A stretch of 64,000 bases of DNA from Asterochloris sp. CNOR1 (taxonomy: Eukaryota > Chlorophyta > Trebouxiophyceae > Trebouxiales > Trebouxiaceae). Positions within the stretch are counted from its first letter, which is position 1. Every line of letters begins with the position of its first letter. The notes beneath the pieces were generated by a model. It was not told where the DNA came from and ran no database searches. It worked only from the letters and a program-made list of their open reading frames with translations. Where the stretch lies: the NCBI GenBank assembly GCA_963969365.1, contig OZ017750.1, forward strand, positions 1,674,001 through 1,738,000. The letters run 5' to 3'. Made by a program: the position numbers and the translations under genes. Below are positions 45,901-57,900 of this stretch, one piece after another.

Positions 45901-48900
45901 CAGACAAGGCTGGCAGGCCGTCATGCACAGGTGTTTCACATGCCGCTCCAAATGGGATGGGTGCTGCAGCCCACCATGGAGTTCTGCACCATGGACCAGT
46001 TGCCCTTGTTGAAGCGATTCATGCCCGAGTAGCCCTGGCAGGGGGGGCCCCCGCACAGGAACTCGACCTCGCCGGGGGCAGGCAGCCCTGCCACCTGGTC
46101 AGCAGGCAGCTTTGCAGCCTGCTCCTCCGCCTGCACAGAAGACTGGTTTTGGTTGTCAGGGTCCATATGAGTTGTCAGGGTCGCAGGGCAGGCAGGCCTG
46201 CCACTTTTTCAGCAGCAGCTTTGCAGCCTGCTCCCCCGCCAGCTCAGCTGGTTGTCTGATCAGCGTGAGGTTTGAGGTCAGGCAAGCAGCATGTGGCGGC
46301 TTGCTGGTGGCAAAGGCCTTTCTGGTGGCAGAGCAAGACAGTGGCAGAGCCCCCAGCACCTCAGACGCCGCAGCCTACAGCCACCCACTGCAGCCACAAG
46401 GCTCTGCAGCCATGAAGCCCAGTTGACTGCAGCGTCTGTGCTTGGCCCTAACGGCAGTGTTCACAAGCAAACACTCTTGCACTGCCAGCCCGCGCCCTCT
46501 GATTGCTTGCCTCTTTCGAGGCCAGGCAGATGTCCTGCCTGCCCGCCTTGGCCATGGCTGCCGCCAGGATGACGTTGCAGTTGTTGCACATCACCAGCGC
46601 CTCTGGATGGTTGAGCTTGAAAGCCTCTGCAGGCAGCAGTCAGCTGTCACCAGGTGGCCCTCTACCTTTGGCTGACATGGGCAGTGTCTGTGCATCCTGG
46701 CAGAGGCATTCAGCGCCTGCTGGTCCCTGCAGCATTGCATGCCAGCAACCCATGCAACAGGCAATAGCCCAAGGCAGCAGACGCAAGCTGAGCAGGCACC
46801 ACAACCTCCTGTGCCATTTCAGCAGGCTGCAATGCACAGCGACAGATGCAATTGGAGCAGTCAGTGGCAGCTCACCTGCGGCCGGGTGCTCATACTCCAC
46901 AGCCCACTTGCAGATGGCTGCGCCCGCCTGCTGGAAGCCCTCAGACAGGCCGCCGCACCCAGCAAAGATGTCCATGGTGCGCAGAGCAATGCCATCATCC
47001 ACAGCATGCGCCCTGCAGTCGGTGACAGGCCCCAGATTGCAGGCTTGATGCCATTGCAGGCGATCAGCCCGCAGCTTGGTGCAGGCCGCAGGTGGACAGG
47101 TGTCATGTGGATGCTGCCAACAACCAGTCAGGCTCAGCCTCTGGCGCACTTTTCACCAAAAGCTGCTAATGCAGCTAGACATTGCTGACCCTGTGAGGGG
47201 AGCCCTTGTCAAGTCAGCCGCACCTGCCACCATCCTCTGCACTTGCTGCTGAGGCCGCCACATCAGCTGCAGCCCTGCCCTTGCCTGCATCAGCTGCAGC
47301 CTTGCCCTTGCCAGCATCTGCTGCAGCCTTGCCCTTGCCTGCATCTGCTGCAGCCTTGCCCTTGCCAGCATCAGGTGCGGCAGCCATGCCCTTGCCCTGC
47401 AGGCAGGTAGCTCAACCTGACGCACCTCCAAGGCCTGCCCTGCCAGACCTGCGCAGCAGGGGACATGATGCAGGGCCTCAGGCTGCAGTGTGGGCCCCTG
47501 GGTGCTGAGGCATTCGGACAGCCCCAGAGAGCTGCCTTGGCGGACCTTGGCAGCAGCAGCCTGCGCAGCTGGTACACCCTTGATGCTGTCCTCTGCCTCC
47601 TCAAGCTCCCCCTTCTCAGCATCATACTTCCTGGTGCAGAAGAAGGTGTCCTGGCCTGCGCAGGACATGCAACACGTCGGCCCAGAGCGAAAGGGAACGA
47701 GCTCTGCATTTGTTGCCGCTTCAAGGCAGATGAAGACGAGAGCCTTGAGAGGCCCTCAGGCAGACCCTCAAGGCCTGCATCAAAGTCCCAGCCAAATTGG
47801 AGGAGGGCTTGCTGCCAAGGGTCCAGAAGAGTGTGCAAGAGACAACACGACACCAGACCATCCCCCAGAGATGCTAGCAGACAGGAGTATAGGGCAGCTA
47901 GCAGTGATTCACGTCCGCAGCCCCTTGAGAGAGCTTACAGCACAGCACAACACTCAACAGCCCACTAGAGGCAGTGGCAGTGATGACCGCAGCTCAGCAG
48001 CAGCATGCTGCGACCACAGCCTGTGAGGCGTTGGCAGCCACGACCACCATGCAGCAACAGCAGCAGCATATACACCGAGTCCAGGACCCACCAGACATGC
48101 TGGCAGCGGCCACCACAATGCAGCAGAGGACGTGTCTGGCGATTGCATGGCATTCAACGGGAGGGCAAACAGCCAAGAGTAACACTCATCAGCCTATCAG
48201 AGACACTGGCAGCGGTGATCACAGGACACAGCTGCGCTTGAAGCCCATACAGCGGGCTGGCAGCCGCAGCCACCATTTGGCAGCAGAGGAAGCTGATGAC
48301 ATTGACCCCAGGACCCACCACAGGTGCTGGCAGCAGCAACCACGGTGCAGCGCCCGATGAGGTCGTCCACGTCCAGCGTCTCCTCCTGGGCGCTGCTGTA
48401 CACCTCTCGGAAGCTGGCACGGTACGCCTGGTCGCGGCTGATGTCCTCAGGGCGGTAGTAGCGCTGCAGAGTGACCCTGGTGGGGGCCTTGCCCTGCACA
48501 CGAAGGGGCCTAGTGCAGGGGCGGCACCTGCAGCTTTGATTCACGCAGGGAGGGGGCGTTTCTGCTTAGGGGCCTTGCCTGCACATGAGAGAGCCCAATC
48601 TGCCCTATGCCTGGGCAGCACCTGCAGCCTTGCCAAACAAAGGAGACGGGCACCTCTGCCACTGGCTCATGCAAGGGCGGTGCTTGCACCCCTGGCCTGC
48701 ACAGGTCAGGCGATGTTGCCTGAGGCTTATGCACAGGCAGCATTTTCAGCCTTGGCCTGCCCAGCTGTTTGCCTGCGGGGTGACCTTGCTGGGACCATGC
48801 AGGAGGCAACATCCCTCAGGGAGGCATCCACACCATCAGAGAGGATGCTCTTGAGGTGCACAGCCCTGCTCATCTGCACAGGAGGCTTGGACTGCTCAGC

Positions 48901-51900
48901 AGGAATAATGCTTGCAAGGGCCCCAGCCTCCACAGGAGGGTTCAGCTTTGCCTTAGATACAGGCATGGCAAGCGACTGCCAAGGCAAGCACAGCGGAGCA
49001 CATCTCCTTATCATGGCATCTTTGCAACAGATGTCTTGCAGAAGCCTCAGTCCCCAGTGCAGTGGCTAGCCCAGGCAGCCATTTTTTTCAACGGCCCAGT
49101 GCTGATGTTGCCCGCCAGGATGTGGTGCAGTGCAGCTCATAGTACACTGCAGCTGCAGTGTAGGCAGGTGCGAAAATGTTTACCTGCTTACTGGCCTTTC
49201 TGTTGGCTACGGCGCCAAACTTAACAACCTTGCCAATGCCATACGCCCGCAAGCCCAGGTTGCCGCCACCCTGCAGGCAGATGCCTAGCTCAAGACATAG
49301 CAAGGCTGCCAAGCTTTGGATGCCAGGATTGTGACATAGTTTTGCCTCTTGAGGCACAGAAGCATCCACTGACAGCAGCCCTCTGCTGCAATTGGATGAG
49401 TACTGCAGCACCCATCAAGCGTGTTGTCAGGGACCACGCCTGCATGCAGTCAGACCCCAGCCTCATGCGCCAGACTGCATGTTCAACTCGCAGAATCACA
49501 CCCTGGCAGTGTGGTCCAGCACAGCGTCCTCCAGAGCTGTCTCCAAGGCAATGGGTGCATGCAGCTCGACCTCCCATGCAGCTGCCCATAGCACTGCAAG
49601 TACATAGGGTACATGCTGTCGCTCTCCATATGCACCTTGTGGAAACGGCCCTTGGCGGCGTAGTCTGGGATTGCATTCTCCACGGCGTCAGATCCGTCCA
49701 CAGCATCAAACACATCTGGGTGCACATACACGGTGTCCCCGACATGGTACTCAGTGCCGTCCTTGGTCAGCACGCCGTCCTGGGATAGGCTGGTGCCCTT
49801 CTGCACCTCCTGGGGGCCCTGCATACACACCAGCCACTGTGCTCAGTGTCTGAGAACGATGGCCGCTGTTGCCTGTCCTGCCTTGTGGCTGTCCCGCAAG
49901 TGCGTTGTGCAGCTGAAAGATTGATTTCAAGCCGAAGGACTGCAGCCCTTTCACTGGAGAAAGAGCCGCAGCATACACTTTGCTGCAGCCCCAGACATGC
50001 CCCAGCTGTCATATCACACAGCTGCACACGCGATGTGTCGGCAAGACTGCGTGTGAAGGTGGCAGCGCCACAGCACAGCAGTTGTCTGCCGCATAGCTAC
50101 AGGTCGCAGGGTATCCAAAGCCACAGCAGCCACCTTCAGCCTGTCAATCAGCTACAGCAATGTTTGCTGTGCAGTAGCTGCACTGCATTAATCTTGTGCG
50201 TGGTCTCCAACTCCAGTTTTTGGGGTACTGTCAGCCACAACACCTTCTGTGCGCCACCCTGCAGCCATAGCCCTGTCACCCAGCTGCAGGTCACCAGGCA
50301 CTTACACTGACAGCAGTGCACACACCTTCTGGCAGAAGCCCAGGTGCAGGTCCTTGGGCACCTCACAGAACATGCCCTCCTCTGGCAGGTACAGGCTGCG
50401 CCAGAAGAGCTCCGGCTGGCGCCCCTCTGCAGCAGCTGCTTTGTTGCGCTGACGTCGCAACTCATCCGCAGCGTACTGCTGCATGCGCTGCTGCAGGCTC
50501 CAGGGACGCTGCATGCGCTCTGCGTTGCAGGCGGCCTGGATGTTTCGCACCGGCCTGCACGCAGCGCAGTGCGGTCTGCGGGGATGAGCAATGCAGGCTC
50601 CTGAGGCACTGCATGAACGCTGCATTGCATGCAGCCAGGGGCAACTTTGACTGACCAAAAAAGGGCAAATCACTCACTCCCTGCACAGCCTCCCAGCAGG
50701 CTGCAGGCAAATCACATGTCCTGCACTGCCACATGCCACACAGACAGTTACAAGTGTCCGAAGCCTGCCTCTGCACTTCCTCCAACCTGACACAAAGCAT
50801 CAAGTGAGGGGCACAGCAGCCCAGAACCCGCCAGCGCCATGGCTGCGGCGTACACAGGCGCCCAGCAGCAGCTGGCCTACAGGCTGGACGCCATCTGGCA
50901 CACAGGCAGCGCCGCCCACCTGGTCATCAGCTGGCTGGTCAGGAACAGCTCGTCATCAGCCGCTGCATCCCCCAGCACTGTTTCTGCGCCACGTGCCAGG
51001 GAGCGCACCTGCATCTGCTTAGCACCTGCAGGGGCATGCGGCTGTGCCTCAGCAACCATCAGTTCAAGAGCAAATTTCCACGACTCAGGGAAGTGGTCTT
51101 GCTTGTCCTGCGCACCTACAGTGGCAGACATGCTTGCCTGAATAACAGCCACTCCAGGCTGGTCGCTCAAGAAAGGGTGCTGATACTCAGCCAGGCTGCA
51201 CGTCAAGACATAGCCGGCCCAGGCCTGGCCATCTGAGGTCGGCAGCCCTGTTGACATCAATGCTCAGCTGTGTTTGCCTCTGGTCAGTATGGGAGCTGCG
51301 TCTGAGACAGCAGCTGCCAATGCAGGCGGTTGACCCGCGCTGGCCTGCCGCAGGCCCTGCAGTGGTCCAGAGGCGATGGGAATCATTGTAGCAGCAAGAA
51401 GTTGCCCAACCTGTGCAGGTGGGCACCATACAAGCACTTGATCATCAGCAAGATGCAACTCTAACTTCCCACCTGTACTTGTCTGCCACAGTGCCTGCAG
51501 CAGGCCCAGAGCCACCCCGTCCTGAGTGGCCTCGTTGTCATCCTCAGAAGCCACCTCAATGACACTTCCGACGGTTATGGTGGCCTCACCCACCTTTACC
51601 GCCCTGCAGCAGCACAGAGTTCAACTGGGCAAGCCTGATTTGGCATGGGCATCAAAGCTGACGGCAAGGCACCATTCATTGTAGGGTGTGCCAGGTCAGC
51701 AGGCCGGATGCAGAGGCTCAAGCTGATGGCAGCTAGAGCATGGCTATACAAGAGGTTACATATGACTGCCTGGCACACAGTCTCTGAGGCAAGTCCTTGC
51801 ACTAGTGAGTTTCATGCCTGGCTGACCCCCCCAGCTGCCACCCTGCCTCACCCGTACATGTGCCTGCCATCAGCCATGGCAGTGCTGTTGCCCACCCAGA

Positions 51901-54900
51901 CAGTGCTCTGCTGCCTGGCGCCAGCTTTGGCAGCCCGCTTCTTGGGCGCAGCAGGCTCTGCCAGAGCAAACTCCTCCGCAGCATCGTCGTCCTCATCGTT
52001 CAGATCCTCTGCCACTGGTGCGGCTGATGGTGCAGCAGCAGGGACACTGCTGCCCTCTGCAGCTGGTGCATCAGCAGCTGCTGCCTCCCCACCAGTGGCA
52101 CCTGACAGGATAGCATTTGCATGTGAGGCAACTATTGTTATCCAGCTCCTTTGCCATGGGGCAATTGTCACTGCAGCAAGCAACAGGGTGCAGCAGCAGG
52201 GGCACTGGTGCTGTCTGCTGCTGATGCATCAGCAGCTGCTGCGATCAACACCTCAGCAGCGCCTGGCAAGCACAAATTGAGTCCAGAGCAGCGTTCCGAG
52301 CATGTGCAAACGCCCATGGGCAGCAGCAGTGTGAATCGTTATTTGCCGTGAGCGGCAACTCTTCCAGAGGTGCGGACTGACCCTCAGGATTACTGAAGTA
52401 GGACTGCCACACTGCCTTGACCATGGTGGTGGCCGTGGCAGTCATGGGCTTAGAGCGGGAGCCACAGGCGCGGTCCTGCATGTCAGCAGGGGCCTGCTGG
52501 GCAACATGTTGCTCCTTGTTCAGAGTGTGGGGGCCCATGGCAGATAGCAGCACAGCATAGGCGGCTACGGTGCGGCAAGCGAAGCAGAGATGCAGCAGCA
52601 GGCTAGGGCTGGCCCAGACCAGCACCCAGGGGGGGCTGTCGCTTGGCAGGACTGTCAGGCCAGGCACAACAGATGTTCATGTGCGCCTTGAGGCAGACAA
52701 AGAGGCTTCAGCAGACTGTAGACCGTCCAGCCAGGCTCCCAGAGGCTGCACCAGGCCTTCACTGCCACGTCTATGCATGCATCCCAGACTGCAGGGTTTG
52801 TCAACCACTGCAGCACTGTCAGCAGATGCTTCTGCAGCAGCTGGGAAGCCAGGCACTCACCTTCATGGGATTCCTGTTGACCCCCTTGACCCTGACAGCC
52901 TTCTTGAGCGCAGTGTACAGCTTGCTGTGGCGGCGAGCCTCCATGGCAGTCTTCAGGCTGCCCACAAAGGCGCTCTGGGAGATGACCTTGTTGGGGAACA
53001 GCTTTAGCTGGCTGACAATGATTGCCCCGTGCACCACCACAAAGCGCTCCACAGCCTTGATCTGCAGAGAGCAGCCGCATGAGCACTGTAAGAGGAGGCC
53101 AAGCAACTGGGTCAATGCCAAGTTGGCTCTGCTAGAATGAGCACAGCAGATGAGCGGCCCTTGCTGGGCAGGGTACACATGCTGCAGTGGGCAGCCGCTT
53201 TCACGAGCTGGGCAAGACGAGGCCAAGAGAGTGAAAGGGGCGCCCAGCCCAAGATGTATGGCAAGCAAGTGGCTTGTACTGGGCAGGGCTTGCTGCCACA
53301 GGGCGCCTGTGTCCGCTCACATTTTTGGAAATGAAGACAGGGTCTGTGTTGGGCAGGACCGCCAGTCTCTTGACAACGTCAGCAAAGGACAGCTTGGAAG
53401 CGCGGGTCTGCAGCAGGGAGTGAGCATCATGGAGGCTTCAGAGCAAGGGTCAGTGCCTGTGTGAGCAGCTGAGGACACAGGCAGGTTGCCAGCAGGCCAA
53501 GCACTTGAAGCGGTTGCAAGGCGGTAGGCAAATCCTGTGGCAGCAGTGCCATCCGGTCAGGCATTCAGTGGCCCATGTGGACTGCATGCATTCAGATGAC
53601 CACGTCTGCTATACAGCCAGGGACAGGCAGAGTCATATCATCCAGATTGCTGCCAGAGCACAAAGCTGAAAGCAGCATCCCATGGCTGGGGGTTGGGGAC
53701 GGTCTGTCAAACGGTCAACATATTGAAGCAGGGTGTGCAGCTGCCATACCAGCGGCAAATGCTGCTGACGTGCAACAAGCAGCATTACTCAGAGAGGTTG
53801 TAGCAGGGTGAGCAGCTGCCTCTGGTGCCATGCAGTTGACAGACATGACTGCCACTGTTACCCCATGCAGGACTGACCTCCTGAGACAGCATCTGGATGA
53901 CTTTGACAGCCAGGCGGGCTGCCTTCAAGACGGTGCTGAACCAGGGGGCATAGTTTGGAAGCGGCCTGCTGGGCAGGAGAGTGACATTTGAGATGCAGCA
54001 TGTCTCTCTGCCATTGATGCCTGGCTGCAGCTAAGGTGTGCATTTGTCAAGCATCTTCAAGGACAAGCATCCAGAAGCTGGCTTAGTACAGACTGGAGCA
54101 GTGGCAGGCATGAGCAGCTGCACCTGAGAGCGCTGACTGTGAGCGGGACCCAAGAACACCAGCAGCTGTGCACTGCATGGAGCCAGCCAATGTACCCACG
54201 CAGGCGTGCACTTCACAGCAGTCCTGGCACTCACTCTGACATGCGGTACCAGGCCACATCAGTGCGGATGGTTATGTAGAGCATGTCGCAGCTGAACTCC
54301 ACGATCCACTCCTTGATCTGGCTCAAGTAGAGTCGCATGCCTGCAGCCTCAGAGCTGCCGCTGGCTCCTGCGGCCCCAGAGGCGCCTGGCCCCGAGCTGC
54401 TGCTGCCAGCCTCGGCACTGCTGCCTCCTGCATGACAGCATCAGACACTATCGAGACTGTGCCAGAGCTGCCACTGAGTCATGTGGCTGCAACAGTGCCT
54501 GCAGCAGAAGCACTGCCGCCAGCCTTGGTACTGCTGGCTCCTGCAGGTGATCTCAGATCTGTGCAAGTGATGCCCACCTAGTACTAGAGGCCCTTTTCTG
54601 AATGTCCATACGCCAATGCAGAGCATGCTGGCACATTCTGGCCCAGACCTTAGCAGACGTTCAGGTGGAGCAGCTGCCATGCAGCACATGTCTGCCCTGC
54701 GACATCAACAAACAACTCTGGGCAGTGCCCTGCCTGCATCCAGGGCGTGCACCCATGCCGGTTTCAATTTTTCCTGATCCAGGAGGAATCCGCCTGGTGA
54801 TGGTCCATGCAAACATCATGCCACACAAGCTGACACACAGGGTACTACCTGCATCCCCTGGAAGGTAGACAGCCTGCTAGCTCACCACTGTGTGCCAACA

Positions 54901-57900
54901 CTTGGCTCATTATTGACTTCACTTACTCCAACCCGCACAGCACCCCACATGCCTGCTTGCACTGCCACAACTGCTGCACACGGTGTCACTCAGCTACATG
55001 CTGTGCCCCACCTGCATCACTCAGGGACTGCGCCCCTGCCCACTCCCCGTCATCGTCCACCACCTGCCCCGAGGCATACAGCTCTGTGTCAGGGTCCACC
55101 CCGCTCCACATGGGCAGCAGCTCCAGGCTGGCAAACAAGCCGTCCGCATTGTACACCGCAAAGTTTGTCAGCAGACGCCGCGGGAGGTACTCTGGCGCCG
55201 ACTCCACCAGGTCATCTTCCATCAGCACCAGCTCATCAATCTCCTCATCCACCTGCATGTGGGCAGGCAGCATCAGCACCTTTGCAGAATGTCACACGTT
55301 GCCACATTTTGTTGCTGAACAACGGCTCCGCAAACAATCAACCTGCAGGGACAATGAAGTGAACTCTCTATTCTGTGCTGCCCCTGCTTATTGTCCAGCT
55401 GCAGGCAGCCAGGCAGCACAGCTGGGCTGCAAAGCAGGCACCTAGAGGTTGCTTCATGCAGCATCAGCAACCCTGCAGTCAGAGACGCAGGGCAACCAAG
55501 AACTGTTACAGTGCCACCAAAGGACTTTCCCTGTCCGCAATACCAGCTCGTCAATCTCATTGCCCACCTGCAGAAGGGCGGACAGTACTGCTGGCTGTTT
55601 GGAGCTGGGCTATTGCACGATGGATGGACAGCCTGGCTCCTCCACCCTCTGAGGTAAACATGTGTGCTCTGCACAGCTGACTGGTGGCTCTGAATCAGCC
55701 TGGCCAAGAGATCGGGACAGACTGGAGGCAGCCTGCTGACCTTGTCATACTGTAGGGGCTCTGGGTAGTCATCTGCAATTTCAGACTCGCTGATCTTGAT
55801 GTAGGCCTGCTTGGTGCCACGGCCCTGCCTGCAGCAACAGACATCCAGTTTGTAAGTGCCCCATATGGACTCAAGAGCCTGACCCTGACCCGCTTCAGGG
55901 TTGATAGGGACAAGCTCACTTGCGCAGAAATGAGCAACATACCCAGCCAGATTGCTGTATGACATGCAGGATGCTTCCCAGCCAACGCCTTTGTAACTAT
56001 TCTAGCAGGCTGCAAGTCCCACATGCCTCTGCGGTTGCCTCAAGATCGCAAAACACGTTTCTGTGTATACTCCCAATTGCAGCATGATGCAGCAACTGAT
56101 TGACGCACCTGCCGCCACCCCTAGCCTGTGCAGCATCCAGCTTGGCCTGCATCTGCCTGGCATAGTCTGCATCTGCCTGCATCTGCTTCTCAGCAGCGGT
56201 TGTAGGCGCAGCAGCCTCCTCAGCATCCTCTGACACATCCCTGATGGTGATGGCGCCTGGGTTGCGGTGCAATGCAGCCTTGGCTGAGTGTGCGGCCTGC
56301 AGGGTTGACTGGCAGGAGTCAGCTTGTGGGAGTACTAGGAGTGAGCATGACATTGTGCAGCATAAAGCGGGCACATGGGATTGCATGCACCGGCTAGCAG
56401 GCCTTTCTCTCCTGAGTCAACGCTGACACAGAGCTTGATATCTGTGTGCAGGTGGCCTGCATGTGATGCTCAAGGGTCATGCTGGCTGCACTTGGCTGTC
56501 AAGCAAGCAACACATGCACTGCCTAGCCACTTTGGTGTGTGGTTGAGGGCAAAGTGGGGGCCTCGCACAGCAGCCAGAACCACCTCCTGCTTGAGCGACG
56601 ACACAAAGCCCGTCTGGTTGAAAGCAAAGGGAGCCTTGCCACCAGCCTTGATGTCCACTTTGGCCAACTCCCCGAGCACAAAGTTGCTGGTCAGCAGCAG
56701 AGCTTCACGCGCATTGGGGTAGCTCTTGGCCACCTGCATGACCAACAGAGACTTGTGGGTCAGCAGGGCAGGGCACTAGTGCAATCCTTGGCCCCAGCCA
56801 GCTCAGCACATGATTGTGAGGCAGCACTAGGGCCTCACGTGCAATTTCCCCTGACATGTTCTGTAACTGCATGGGCAGACTCGCAATGCGTCCATTGCAG
56901 ATGCAGCCCGTGCCTGGGGGGCCAAGTGGTTATGCAGAACAGTGGTACCTTGAGGAGAGAGGATGGCAAAAACAGCATGCAGCCAAGAGTGAGAGGGTGG
57001 CCCACCTTGGCACGCGCTAGCCTGGCAATGACCTCGCTCAGTTCGGCATTGGCATTGCCGCCAAACTTAGGGTGCAGGGCGTGGTGCACCTCAAATGCCA
57101 CTTCAGCCTGAAACAGCAGAGCAGTGGAAATGAACTTGTGGATCGAGGAGAGGTGTGTGCATTGCCACAGCAGGGGATGCTTGGTGCATGATCAAAGGCA
57201 GCAGCCCCAGTCACTGACCAGCACCATGCTAGCCGTCAGTGCATTTTTGGTTGGTGCCTCTCTTGAAGAGGACACTCACTGCAATGATAACAGAGGGAGC
57301 GACCTTGACACAACCTGTGCTGTCAATGTGCTGCCAGGTTTGCACACCAAGTGGGCAGAGACGCTCACCTGCTCCGCCATGTGCTGATAGGTCTTCTTGT
57401 AGGTGTTAGAGGGGCGCATGCACACATACTGCGCAGCCTCTGTCTTCAGCAGAATCTGCAGCCAGGCACTTTGAATGTGCCAGAGCCTGTGGCTGAGCAG
57501 CCTGAGAGTTGCAGCAGGGCGCCAGCATGGACGGCTCCTGCGCAAACTGTGAAAATTCAAGGGGCAGCCACAGCATTGGGACAGCTTGCTGGACCCAGCC
57601 AGACATGCGCAACAGCAGGCCCAACATGGGGAGCAACATCTGGGTCTGAGTGCTGCAAGCTTGATGCCTGGGAGCCTCTACATGGCACATGGCTGGCAAG
57701 CAATCTGTGTCACGAGGTAGTGAAGTCAGGAGTCATCACCCCCTCAGGCAGTGGAATACCCAAGCTTGGGCAAGCCCAGGCAGTGGTATACACTGCATGG
57801 GCGGTCCAGAAAGCCCTGCTAATTTTACCTCGAGCGAGCTGCCCGTCAGGTCCAGGTACCAACCCTTGACAGGCCCAATCTTGCTCACCCTCCTTGCCTT

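Noticed and set aside
47224-47396. Alternative protein repeat LARARLQQM in the overlapping frame
   Set aside because: The GK frame starts at a CTGCAG acceptor and lies where DNMT1-type proteins have their GK hinge; the other frame needs intron retention.
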